Shown one piece after another: positions 26,115 through 35,200 of a stretch of 64,000 bases of DNA. The translations under genes were made by a program, and so were the position numbers. The stretch spans positions 1 through 64,000 of the forward strand of contig JAWKIW010000009.1 of NCBI GenBank assembly GCA_041394145.1, in the 5' to 3' direction. The DNA is from JAWKIW01 sp041394145. Its GTDB lineage: Bacteria > Actinomycetota > Acidimicrobiia > Acidimicrobiales > Acidimicrobilacustridaceae. Positions within the stretch are counted from its first letter, which is position 1, and the number at the start of each line of letters is the position of its first letter. Under the pieces are notes generated by a model. The model saw only the letters and a program-made list of their open reading frames with translations, made no database searches and was not told the DNA's origin.

Positions 26115-28538
26115 TCACGAGTCGCCGCCTGTCGCGGGGGAGCGGCGCCGGACGCCGCGGAAGCGGCGCAGGCGCAGCGAGTTGGTCACGACGAACACCG
26201 ACGAGAAGCCCATGGCCCCTGCGGCGATCATCGGGTTGAGCACGCCGAGCGCGGCCAGCGGGATGGCGGCGACGTTGTAGGCGAAGGCCCAGAAGAGGTT
26301 GCCCTTGATGGTGGCCAGCGTGCGCCGCGACAGGGCGATGGCGTCGGCTGCGGATCGCAGGTCGCCCGACACGATGGTGAGGTCGCTGGCCTCGATGGCC
26401 ACGTCGGTGCCGGTGCCGATGGCGATGCCGAGGTCGGCCTGGGCCAGCGCCGGGGCGTCGTTCACCCCGTCGCCGACCATGGCGACGTGCCGTCCCTCGT
26501 CCTGCAGGCGGCGCACGACGTCGACCTTGTCGGCCGGCAGCACCTCGGCGATCACCTCGTCGGCGCCGACCTCGGCGCCGACGGCGTCGGCGGTGCGCCG
26601 GTTGTCACCGGTGAGCAGCACGACGGACAGCCCGAGCGCGTGCAGGTCGGCGATGGCCTCCCGGCTGGTGGGCTTCACGGCGTCGGCCACCACCAGCACG
26701 CCGCGGGCGACCGGGCGGTCGCCGCCCTCGCCGGTGTCGTCGGCCTGGTCGGTCTGGTCGGTCGCGTCGGGCCAGCCGGCGAGCACCGCCGTGCGCCCCG
26801 CGGCCTCGGCCGTCGCGGCCGCGGCCTCCACCTCGTCGGGGACGTCGACGAACAGCGCCCGTCGGCCCACGACGGTGGTGACGCCGTCGACGACGCCCCG
26901 CACGCCGTGGCCCGGCTCGTTGGCGAAGCCGTCGACCACCGGCTCGCCCGGCGCACCGGCGCCGACCGGCGCCCGCCATCCGCTGGCCACCGCCGCGGCG
27001 ATGGGGTGCTCGGAGCGCGCCTCGAGGGCGGCCGCCCGTCGGAGGAGGTCGGCGGCGTCGACGCCTGGGGCGGCGACCACGTCGACGAGCTGCATCCGAC
27101 CCTCGGTCACGGTGCCGGTCTTGTCGAGCACGGCCACGTCGGCCTGGCGGGTGCTCTCGAGCACCTCGCCGCCCTTGATGATCACGCCGAGCTGGGCGCC
27201 CCGGCCGGTGCCGACCATGATCGCCGTCGGCGTGGCGAGCCCGAGGGCGCAGGGGCAGGCGATGATGAGCACGGCCACGGCTGCGGTGAAGGCGGCGTTG
27301 GCGTCGTGGCCGGTGGCGAACCAGCCGACGAGGGTCAGCAGCGACAGCACCATGACCGCCGGGACGAACACCGCGCTGACCCGATCGGCGAGGCGCTGGA
27401 CCGGTGCCTTGGAGCCCTGGGCCTGCTCGACGAGGCGGACGATCTGGGCGAGTGCCGTGTCGGCCCCCACCTTGGTGGCCTCGACCACCAACGAGCCGTT
27501 GGCGTTGACCGACGCGCCGACGACGGCGTCGCCGGGGCCGACCTCGACGGGGACGGGTTCGCCGGTGAGCAGCGAGAGGTCGACGGCGGAGTGACCCTCG
27601 ACGACGACGCCGTCGGTGGCGACCTTCTCGCCGGGACGGACCACGAAGCGCATGCCGACCTCGAGGTTGTCGATCGGGATCTCCCGGCCGTCGTCGAGCC
27701 GGGCGGTCTTGGTGCCGAGCTCGGCCAGGGCGCGCAGGGCATCGCCGGACCGGCGCATGGCCTTCGCCTCGAGCCACTTGCCCAGCAGGATGAGGGTGGT
27801 GACGACGGCGGCGGTCTCGAAGTAGACGTGGGCGACGTCGCCCGACGCCGAGGCCGACCCGCTCATCCCGGCCATCGTGTCCATGCCGCCCGAGGTGTCG
27901 GCGGCGCCGAGGAAGAGCAGGGCGACCGTCGACCACGTCCAGGCGGCGAGCGTGCCGACCGAGATGAGGGTGTCCATGGTGACCGCGCCGTGGCGGAGGT
28001 TGACCCAGGCGGCGCGGTGGAACTGGGCGCCGCTGTAGAACACGACCGGCGTCGACAGCGCGAAGGCCAGCCACTGCCAGCCGGAGAACATCAGCGCCGG
28101 CACCATCGAGACCAGCACCACCGGCACGCTCAGCACCACGGCGACGAGGAGGCGGCGGGTCAGCCGGCGGGTGGTGGCGTCGTCGGTCTCGTGGTGGTGG
28201 CCCCCGGCGTGGGCGTCGTGCTCGTCGCCGGTCTCGTGGTGGTGTCCCCCGGCGTGGGCGTCGGGGGTGCCGCCGGCGGCGGGCGCCGGCACCGAGTAGC
28301 CGAGCGCCTCGATCTTGCCCCGGAGCGCGTCGAGGTCGACGGCGTGCGGGTCGAACACCACGGTGGCCCGCTTGGTCGCGAGGTTCACGTCGGCGGTCTC
28401 GACCCCGTCGAGCTTGGCCAGGCCCCGCCCGATGCGGGTCGCGCACGACGCGCACGTCATGCCCTCGACGGGCAGATCGATGCGCTCGGTCTCCGGCTCG
28501 GGCTCGCCGGTCACGTCGTGCGGGCTGGCCGTGGTCAT
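26115..28538 (-). CDS. copA: Copper-exporting P1B-type ATPase
   Basis: 807 residues. It pumps Cu(I) out of the cytoplasm. Order: N-terminal HMA domain with GMTCASCATRI; a His-rich linker made of two 15-residue units containing DAHAGGHHHET; transmembrane helices; the TGEPVPVEV actuator loop; the ion-channel motif IACPCALGLATPTAIM (Cys-Pro-Cys); the phosphorylated DKTGTVTEG; LTGDNRRTA; and the hinge MVGDGVNDAPALAQAD. Full length and undamaged. The ATG at 28538 is 6 nt downstream of a CsoR-like box (28544-28563), so copper relieves repression. copZ follows. Confidence 0.95.
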   Translation of the reverse strand: MTTASPHDVTGEPEPETERIDLPVEGMTCASCATRIGRGLAKLDGVETADVNLATKRATVVFDPHAVDLDALRGKIEALGYSVPAPAAGGTPDAHAGGHHHETGDEHDAHAGGHHHETDDATTRRLTRRLLVAVVLSVPVVLVSMVPALMFSGWQWLAFALSTPVVFYSGAQFHRAAWVNLRHGAVTMDTLISVGTLAAWTWSTVALLFLGAADTSGGMDTMAGMSGSASASGDVAHVYFETAAVVTTLILLGKWLEAKAMRRSGDALRALAELGTKTARLDDGREIPIDNLEVGMRFVVRPGEKVATDGVVVEGHSAVDLSLLTGEPVPVEVGPGDAVVGASVNANGSLVVEATKVGADTALAQIVRLVEQAQGSKAPVQRLADRVSAVFVPAVMVLSLLTLVGWFATGHDANAAFTAAVAVLIIACPCALGLATPTAIMVGTGRGAQLGVIIKGGEVLESTRQADVAVLDKTGTVTEGRMQLVDVVAAPGVDAADLLRRAAALEARSEHPIAAAVASGWRAPVGAGAPGEPVVDGFANEPGHGVRGVVDGVTTVVGRRALFVDVPDEVEAAAATAEAAGRTAVLAGWPDATDQTDQADDTGEGGDRPVARGVLVVADAVKPTSREAIADLHALGLSVVLLTGDNRRTADAVGAEVGADEVIAEVLPADKVDVVRRLQDEGRHVAMVGDGVNDAPALAQADLGIAIGTGTDVAIEASDLTIVSGDLRSAADAIALSRRTLATIKGNLFWAFAYNVAAIPLAALGVLNPMIAAGAMGFSSVFVVTNSLRLRRFRGVRRRSPATGGDS

Positions 28539-28543
28539 GTCCG

Positions 28544-28563
28544 TAGGATACCCCCCTACCCTA
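28544..28563. promoter_or_regulatory. CsoR-type operator, copA side
   Basis: 20-bp box TAGGATACCCCCCTACCCTA: outer TAGG..T and ACCCTA arms flanking a C-run. It resembles known CsoR sites (TACCC/GGGTA arms) and its partner 83 bp away. Confidence 0.7.
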
Positions 28564-28626
28564 TCCAGGTCGAGGTGACATGCGTCATAGAACCGCCGAT
28601 CCTGGCGGCGCCGGCCCGCGACCGAG

Positions 28627-28646
28627 TAGGGTACCCCCTGACCCTA
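28627..28646. promoter_or_regulatory. CsoR-type operator, csoR side
   Basis: 20-bp box TAGGGTACCCCCTGACCCTA with perfect TAGGGT/ACCCTA arms (6 bp, 8-nt centre). It ends on the first base of the csoR start codon, so CsoR binding would block its own transcription. Confidence 0.75.
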
Positions 28647-28927
28647 TGCCCGGCTACTCGATGTCCCGCGACGACTACCTGAACCGCCTCCGGCGGATCG
28701 AGGGCCAGGTGCGGGGCCTGCAGGGCATGATCGAGCAGGACACGTACTGCATCGACGTCCTCACCCAGATCGCCTCGGTCACCAAGGCCCTCCAGGGTGT
28801 GGGGCTCGGCCTGCTCGACGAGCACATCCGCCACTGCGTCCGGCACGCGGCCGAGGTGGACCCCGCCGAGGGCGACGCCAAGGTCGAGGAGGCGGTGGCC
28901 GCCGTGGCCCGGCTGCTCAAGAGCTGA
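28646..28927 (+). CDS. csoR: Copper-sensing repressor
   Basis: 93-residue all-helical CsoR/RcnR-family repressor. The Cu(I) ligands are the Cys of QDTYCIDVL and the His/Cys of HIRHCVRHA (Cys-x-His-xxx-Cys set). The DNA-contacting start YLNRLRRIEGQVRGLQGMIE is typical. ATG 28646 (MPGYSMSRDDYL) is preferred to the in-frame ATG at 28580, because the operator occupies the intervening DNA and family members start near this position. It is divergent from copA-copZ, which it should control together with itself. Confidence 0.92.
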   Translation: MPGYSMSRDDYLNRLRRIEGQVRGLQGMIEQDTYCIDVLTQIASVTKALQGVGLGLLDEHIRHCVRHAAEVDPAEGDAKVEEAVAAVARLLKS

Positions 28928-29215
28928 CGCCACCTCGGTCTCGGTCCGGCGTGGTCGGGGTCGTGCGCAGCACACCGGCTCGCGCCCGGCCGCGCCCGGC
29001 CGCGGTGACCGCTCGCACCCGTGGGGACGCCGGGCTGCGGGCTCGGCGAACGACGGGTGAACGCCCCGGGTGCCGGGTGTCGACGCGCAGGCGGCCGTGG
29101 TAGAACGTCGGCGGCTCGTCGCCGGCCGACCCGCCGGCGATGGCGGCCGACGGGTGGTGCCCGTCGCCACCCGAGCCGCCGGACGACTCGACGACACCGC
29201 GAGGAGGTGAGGCCC
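28928..29215 (+). promoter_or_regulatory. Upstream region of the magnesium operon
   Basis: 288 bp without a protein gene I can support. It must carry the promoter of the leader-peptide operon. I looked for an M-box (ykoK) or yybP-ykoY riboswitch and did not find convincing core sequences. GC-rich short inverted repeats are present. Confidence 0.35.
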
Positions 29216-29281
29216 GTGCGAGACGACCCTCCCAGTACCCGCCGTCACGCCCCCGCCTCCTCGGCCCTGCGTCACCCCTGA
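29216..29281 (+). CDS. Leader peptide, acidic/proline type
   Basis: 21-codon open frame starting at GTG 29216, directly behind a strong GAGGAGGTGAGG ribosome site. The peptide begins Met-Arg-Asp-Asp-Pro-Pro-Ser-Thr-Arg-Arg-His and ends Leu-Arg-His-Pro before TGA. Asp-Asp-Pro-Pro close to the start resembles the acidic-proline segment of enterobacterial MgtL, where such runs make the ribosome fall apart when Mg2+ is low. A GC hairpin (29305-29320) and then the MgtE-like gene follow 103 bp later. The peptide is too small to be an enzyme. Role as Mg2+-sensing leader is inference from composition and position. Confidence 0.6.
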   Translation: MRDDPPSTRRHAPASSALRHP

Positions 29282-29304
29282 GCCCCGGCACGCCGCCGCG
29301 GCCC

Positions 29305-29320
29305 CGCCGGACGCCCGGCG
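29305..29320 (+). promoter_or_regulatory. Hairpin between leader peptide and MgtE-like gene
   Basis: CGCCGG and CCGGCG around ACGC: 6-bp GC stem with a 4-nt loop, located 24 nt after the leader stop. Candidate attenuator or Rho-related structure. Confidence 0.4.
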
Positions 29321-29384
29321 CTCCCGAGTGAGGCACGACCGCCCTCGTCCCTGCCCGTCGTCCGCGCCCCGAGGAGGCCTCGTC

Positions 29385-30731
29385 ATGGCTCGCCCCACCT
29401 CGCTCGCCCCCACCCACGCCATCCGGGAGCGCCGCCGCCGTCGCTCCGAGCGGCTCACGGCGAACAAGGCCGTCGCCGACGCCCTGGTGTCGGCCGCCGG
29501 GCTCGTCGGCGCGCCGGTGCGCAACCAGGCCGGTGCCGAGGTCGGACGGCTCGTCGACGTCGTCGTGCGCTGGCAGGGCGAGCCCTACCCGCTGGTCACG
29601 GGGCTCGTGGTCCGTGTCGGGAGGCGCCAGCTGTGGGTGTCCGCCGACCAGATCGAGCACCTCGGTCAGCGGGAGATCCGGCTGCGGTCGGCTCGTCTCG
29701 ACCTGCGTGACGTCGAGCGGCGGCCGGGCGAGGTGCGGCTCAACACCGACGTCATCGACCACCAGATGGTCGACGTCGACGGTGTCCGGGTGTTCCGGGC
29801 CGCCGATCTGTACCTCGCCCGGGTGGGCGCCGGCACCCGGCTGGTGGGCGCCGACGTGGGCTTCGGGACGCTCCTGCGCCGGCTCGGCCCGGCCCGCAGC
29901 CGTCGCCGGCCCACGCCCGAGAAGGTCATCGACTGGGCGGCGGTGCAGCCCTTCAGCGACGACCTCGAGGGCCCGGTGCACCTCACCCGGCCCAACCAGG
30001 AGCTCACGCGCCTCCGACCCGGCGAGCTCGCCGACCTGTTGGAGGACCTCGGCCGACGCCAGCGCGAGGAGCTGCTCGCCGTGCTGGGGGAGGAGAAGGC
30101 GGCCGACGCGCTCGAGGAGATGGAGAGCGACGAGCTGTCCAACCTGCTGCGCGAGCTGCCACCGGAGACGACGGCGAAGGTCCTCGCCGAGATGGAGCCC
30201 GACGAGGCGGCGGAGGCCCTCCGCGAGCTCGACCCCGAGCGTCGGCACGAGCTGCTCGACGCCCTCCCCTCCGAGATCGCCGACGAGCTGTCACCGCTCG
30301 TCGCCTACGGCGAGCGCACGGCGGGCGGTGTGATGACGACCAACCTCGTCGTCGCGCCGGCCGCCGACACCGTCGCTGCCATCCGCCGACAGCTCGTGGG
30401 CGAGCGGGCCGAGGGACACGCCCTCGACCTCGATGGCGTGCTCGTCGTCGACGGCGACGGCGTCCTGATCGACGACGTCCGGCTCATCGAGCTCTTCGTG
30501 GCCGAGCCCGACCAGACGCTCGGTGAGCTCACCCATCCCGAGGACGTCGTGACGGTGACGCCCGACAGCAGCATCGACGACGCCGTCGACGCGCTCGTCG
30601 AGGCCCGGACCTGGTCGGTCGTGGTCGTCGACGATCTCGGCCGTCCCGTGGGGCGCATCCTCGCCGACGACCTGGTCGACGCCCTCGTCCCGGACCGCGG
30701 CCGGTTCCGCTTCCGACGGATCCTGTCGTGA
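29385..30731 (+). CDS. MgtE-like cytosolic regulatory protein (PRC barrel + MgtE_N + CBS), no membrane domain
   Basis: 448 residues. A basic N-terminus is followed by a PRC-barrel-like region (about 40-120; VGAPVRNQAGAEVGRLVDVV). Then comes the helical MgtE N domain (about 205-310) with its LRPGELADLLEDLG, ALEEMESDEL and LAEMEPDEAAEALREL repeats, and paired CBS domains (about 310-440; GERTAGGVMTTNLVV, EDVVTVTPDSSIDDAVD). In MgtE these parts sense intracellular Mg2+ and close the channel. Here the five-helix membrane domain is missing. ATG 29385 has GAGGAGG. Its stop overlaps the transporter's GTG, so it is probably the Mg2+-sensing subunit of that transporter. Confidence 0.85.
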   Translation: MARPTSLAPTHAIRERRRRRSERLTANKAVADALVSAAGLVGAPVRNQAGAEVGRLVDVVVRWQGEPYPLVTGLVVRVGRRQLWVSADQIEHLGQREIRLRSARLDLRDVERRPGEVRLNTDVIDHQMVDVDGVRVFRAADLYLARVGAGTRLVGADVGFGTLLRRLGPARSRRRPTPEKVIDWAAVQPFSDDLEGPVHLTRPNQELTRLRPGELADLLEDLGRRQREELLAVLGEEKAADALEEMESDELSNLLRELPPETTAKVLAEMEPDEAAEALRELDPERRHELLDALPSEIADELSPLVAYGERTAGGVMTTNLVVAPAADTVAAIRRQLVGERAEGHALDLDGVLVVDGDGVLIDDVRLIELFVAEPDQTLGELTHPEDVVTVTPDSSIDDAVDALVEARTWSVVVVDDLGRPVGRILADDLVDALVPDRGRFRFRRILS

Positions 30732-32035
30732 CCGAGGAGCCCCTCGCCGCGGCGGAGGGCCGACGACTCGGGGGCCAGCTGCGGCGGACCCTGCGTCGCC
30801 GGCCGCGCTGGGTGGGCTACCTCGCCCTGCTCGGGCCCGGCCTCATCGCCGCCAACGCCGGCAACGACGCCGGCGGCATCGCCACCTACGCGTCGGCGGG
30901 CAGCCAGTTCGGCTACCAGATGCTGTTCCTGATGCCGTTCCTGATGGTCGGCCTCGTCGTGGTGCAGGAGATGGCGGCCCGGCTCGGCGCCTACACCGGC
31001 GAGGGCCTCATGTCGCTGATCCGGGAGCAGTTCCCGCTGCGCCTCGGCACCTTCGCCGTGGTGAGCCTCATCATCGCCAACGCCGGTCTCGTCGTGTCGG
31101 AGTTCGCGGGCATCGGCGCCGCCTTCGAGCTGTTCGGGGTGAGCCGCTACCTGTCCGTGCCCATCGCCGCCGTCGTCATCTGGGCCGTGGTCGTGTTCGG
31201 CTCGTACCGCTACGCCGAGCGCCTCTTCCTGATCCTCAGCCTCGCCTTCGTCACGTACCCGCTGACGGTGATCATCGAGCGGCCCGACTGGAAGGAGATC
31301 GGCGCCAACCTGGTGTGGCCGCACTTCACGGTCTCGCAGAGCTTCCTGGTGCTCGCCATCGCCCTCGTGGGCACCACGATCACGCCGTACATGCAGCTGT
31401 ACCAGTCGGCCTCGGTGGCCGACCGGGGGGTCGGGGCCGAGGACTACCCGGCCACCCGCTTCGACGCGGTGTCGGGCTCGATCTTCGCCAGCCTCGTCGC
31501 CATGTCGATCCTGATCGCCACCGCCACCGTGATCGGCTTCAGCGGTCCGCTCGACTCGGCCGCCGACGCCGCCCAGGCCCTCGAGCCGGTCGTGGGCGCC
31601 GCGGCGACCACCCTGTTCGGCCTCGGGCTGTTCGGCGCATCCGCCCTGGCCGCCGCCGTGGTGCCGCTGTCGACCTCCTACGCGCTGGCCGAGGCCGTCG
31701 GCGTCGAGCGCTCGGTGTCGAAGTCGTTCCGCGAGGCGCCCCTGTTCCTCGGCATGTTCACCGGCCTCATCGTCCTCGGCGCCGGCGTCGCGCTGCTGCC
31801 CGGCAACCTCATCTCGCTGCTGGTCGGCATGCAGGTGCTCAACGGCCTCATCGCCCCGATCGTGCTGACGTTCGTCCTCCTGCTGTGCAACCGGCGGTCC
31901 GTCCTCGGTGACGGCGTCAACGGTCCCCGGTTCCGGGTCGTGGCCACCATCGTGGTCGTCGTCGTGGGGACGCTGGCGGTCGTGGTCGTCGGCCAGACCG
32001 TGCTCGGCTGGCTCGGCGTCCTGAGCACGAGCTGA
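30728..32035 (+). CDS. NRAMP-like (SLC11/NRMT-type) divalent-metal transporter, probably Mg2+
   Basis: 435 residues, about 11 transmembrane helices of the NRAMP fold. The start GPGLIAANAGNDAGG occupies the helix-1 position where Mn/Fe transporters have Asp-Pro-Gly-Asn; here it reads Asn-Asp-Ala-Gly-Gly. Helix 6 has TTITPYMQLYQS instead of the Met-Pro-His/Ala motif. Loss of the methionine and of the Pro-Gly-Asn turn is characteristic of NRAMP-related Mg2+ transporters. The GTG overlaps the stop of the MgtE-like sensor gene (GTGA), strongly suggesting a working complex. Undamaged reading frame. Confidence 0.8.
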   Translation: MTEEPLAAAEGRRLGGQLRRTLRRRPRWVGYLALLGPGLIAANAGNDAGGIATYASAGSQFGYQMLFLMPFLMVGLVVVQEMAARLGAYTGEGLMSLIREQFPLRLGTFAVVSLIIANAGLVVSEFAGIGAAFELFGVSRYLSVPIAAVVIWAVVVFGSYRYAERLFLILSLAFVTYPLTVIIERPDWKEIGANLVWPHFTVSQSFLVLAIALVGTTITPYMQLYQSASVADRGVGAEDYPATRFDAVSGSIFASLVAMSILIATATVIGFSGPLDSAADAAQALEPVVGAAATTLFGLGLFGASALAAAVVPLSTSYALAEAVGVERSVSKSFREAPLFLGMFTGLIVLGAGVALLPGNLISLLVGMQVLNGLIAPIVLTFVLLLCNRRSVLGDGVNGPRFRVVATIVVVVVGTLAVVVVGQTVLGWLGVLSTS

Positions 32036-32242
32036 GCAGCCGACGCCCCAGACGGGACCGCGGCGGCGCTCGGTCGTGGCCGAGCCGTCGCGGGAGGCGG
32101 GGATCGGGGTGGCGCGTCATCCGCGCGTCACGGGGCCGGACAGCCCGTTCGACCCCTTCCGAACCGCCGCGACGCACGCGACACTCCCGGTTGGCCGCAG
32201 GGCGCGCTGGGACGCGGGGCCGGTCGGCGGCCGGGAGGGGCG

Positions 32243-35200
32243 ATGCGACGGCGCGGGCGAATGGTGACGGCGGTGGTGCTGGCGTTGAGCCTCGCGGCGG
32301 GGTTGGTGGCGGGTGGCGCCTCGGTGGTGGTGACCGGCGGCCCGGCCTCGGCGGCCGCTCCCGATCCGGCCCCGGTCAGCTTCACCGGCCCCGAGCAGGC
32401 CAACCCGGCGTTCACCGGGTTCGACGCGTCGGTGGTGCTGCTGTCGACGGCACGGGGCGACGTGGACGGCGACGGACGCGACGACGTCGCCGTGGTGGGC
32501 TTCGGCAACGTCCCCGGGGTCGGCATGCGCACCTTCCTGAAGGTGTTCCGGGGCGTCGGTGACGGGACGCTGGCCGGACCGATCCTCGACGTCCCCCTCA
32601 CGGGTGGCGCGGCCGGCTCGGTCGGGTACTGGGCCTCGGTCGTGCTCGGCCGGTTCACCGACTCCGGCCACCTCGACCTGCTGGTGTCCCAGGTGGGCGA
32701 GGCCAACCTCCACCTGTACGCCGGCAACGGCGACGGGACCTTCGCCGCCCCGAGCACCGTCCCGATCGGCGTCCAGGCGGGCCTCCTGCGCGCCGACGCG
32801 GCCGGCAACGTCGTGGCCCTGGGCGCCTATGCCTCGAGCAGCACGTGGTCGTACCTGCGCCGCACCGGCTCCGGCACCTGGGCCGAGACCTCCACGTCCA
32901 CCGGGGGGTACAACGTCGTCGACGCCGCCTTCGTACCGGTTGGCGCCCGCACCGACCTGGTCGTCACCCGCCCCGGCGGCCAGCCCCTCGTGTTCACCGG
33001 AACCGGGCCCGGGACGTTCGACCTCGCCAACCCCGCGACCCTGCCGGTCAACGACGCCCGCATGGTCGTCGCCGGTGACTTCCGAGGCACGGGCCACACC
33101 GACCTGCTGTTCGGCAACTGCTGCGGGGAGCTGACGCTGGCCCGCGGCGACGGGACCGGCGGCTACGCCCTGCCGTCACAGCCGAGCGCGTCGGTGCCGG
33201 GTCGTACCCGAACCTGTCGCAGTCGAGCCCCGTCGACCTCGACGGCGACGGTGCGTCGACGCCGCCATCCCGTCCGGCAAGTGGGTGGCGATCGTGCGCA
33301 GCGACCCCGCCGGCGCTCAGCACCGAGCTGTACGTCCCGACGGTCCGTGACGACGGTGCCGCGAACCAGCAGCAGGCCGTGAGCGGGTTGATCACGGGGT
33401 CCTTCAGCGGCTCGGGCCGTCCGGACCTGCTGGCCAACCTCAGTGCCGGCAACCTCAGCGACTACTCGGGTCGGCTCTCCCTGCTGCGACCAGACCTGCG
33501 CCATCCTCCCGGCCGGTACCTGGCGCCGGTCGGCGTGCGCACCGAGTGGGAGGGCGGCGAGGGGAGCGCGCAGGGCAACGCCCTCGGCGACGTCGACGGC
33601 GACACCCACGCCGACCTCGTCTTCCCGGCCAACACGCCCGGCGGCACCCGCGTGAAGTTCCAGCACGGCAACGGTGACGGCACGTTCGGCCCGGCGATCG
33701 AGATGGGGTCGTTGGGGCCCAGCTGTGGCGGCAACGCCAAGATCGCGCTCGCCGACTTCGACGGCGACGACCACCTGGACGTGGTGTGCATGGCCGGCAC
33801 CGCCGTGGTCGGCTTCGGCGACGGTGCCGGCCACGTGGGCTCGGCCACCGGGCTCCCGCTCAACACGACCGGCAGCTCGAGGGCGTCGGCCGCTACTTCA
33901 CCGTCGGCGACGTCGACGCCGACGGGCACCCCGACGTCGTGTTCACCGTGACCAACAACTGCTGCCCCTACGGCGAGCCGTGGGTCGGCCACCTGTCGGT
34001 CCAGCGCTACAACCCGGCCAGCCCCCGCACCTTCGTCACCGATCCCGACGGCATCGAGCTCGGCCGCCTGTCCGGTCCCGAGCCGGTCGCCGTCGGTGAG
34101 ATCACCGGCGACGGCAAGCCCGACATCGTGTTCCACACCAACGTGCTCGCCGACGGGAGCAGCGGGGAGCGCTTCGCCATCTACCCCGGCAACGGCGACG
34201 GCACCTTCGGCGCACCGATCATCACCGCGCCCGGGCTGCCCCACCTCGACCAGCTGTTGGCCGCCGACCTGCGGGGCACCGGCGCCACCGACCTCGTGGG
34301 CATGGGTGGCGGCAACCTGTGGGTCCTGTTGGGCAACGGCGACGGAACGTTGCAGGCGCCGGCCCCGACGCCGTCTCCTGCCTACTTCGACCTGATCCTC
34401 GCCGATCTCCACGGCACCGGCCGGCGTGACCTCGTGGCCGGCTCGTGGAGCTCGGGGGTCGTCGTGCACTCCGTGCGGACCGACGGGACGCTCACCCCGG
34501 CGGCCCACATCGGCACCGCCGAGGCCCGGGTCGACGGCGTGGCCGCGGCCGAGCTGTTCGGCTCGGGACGCGTCGACCTGATCAGCATGGTGTTCACGGG
34601 TCCGCGGGTGACCGTGCTGGAGAACACCACCCCCCAGGGCTCGGCGGGCGGCAAGCCGGACCTGCGGATCACGTCGGTGACGGCGCCGCCGTCGGTCACG
34701 CCCGGTCAGGACGGCTCGGTGACCTACACGGTCCGCAACGACGGCGGCCCGATCGCCGGAGCCGGCTGGGTGGACCGCGTGTACCTGTCCACCGATGCCA
34801 GCTGGAGCCCCGACGACCGGCTCGTCGGGTCCGCCGTGCGCAGCACCGACCTGGCGGCGGGGGCGTCCTACACCCAGACGGTCACCGCGCCCTTCCTGCC
34901 CCTGGCATCGGGCCCGCACAAGGTGATCGTGCGCAGCGACCTCTTCAGCGCGGTCGACGACGCCAACCGGGCGAACAACGTGCTGGTGATGCCGGGCACG
35001 GTCGACCTGGCCATCCCGGTGCTCGCCCCCGGCACCGCCGTGGACCTCACGCTGGCCGCCGGGCAGCTCGCCTACCTGCAGGTGGCGCCCTCCGCCGTCG
35101 ATCAGCTGCTCGACACGTCGTCGAGCGTCGGCGGAGCCGCCGAGGTGGTCGCCGGCATCGGCCGCGTGCCGACGCCGATCGACGGGCGCGACGTCGAAGC

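Noticed and set aside
26055..28682. 875-residue + strand open frame
   Set aside because: Antisense of copA, which carries all P-type ATPase motifs.
28928..29384. Possible M-box or manganese riboswitch before the MgtE-like gene
   Set aside because: The AGGTGAGGC stretch at 29205-29213 looks like the M-box start, but it is the ribosome site of the leader peptide and the other conserved M-box parts are absent.
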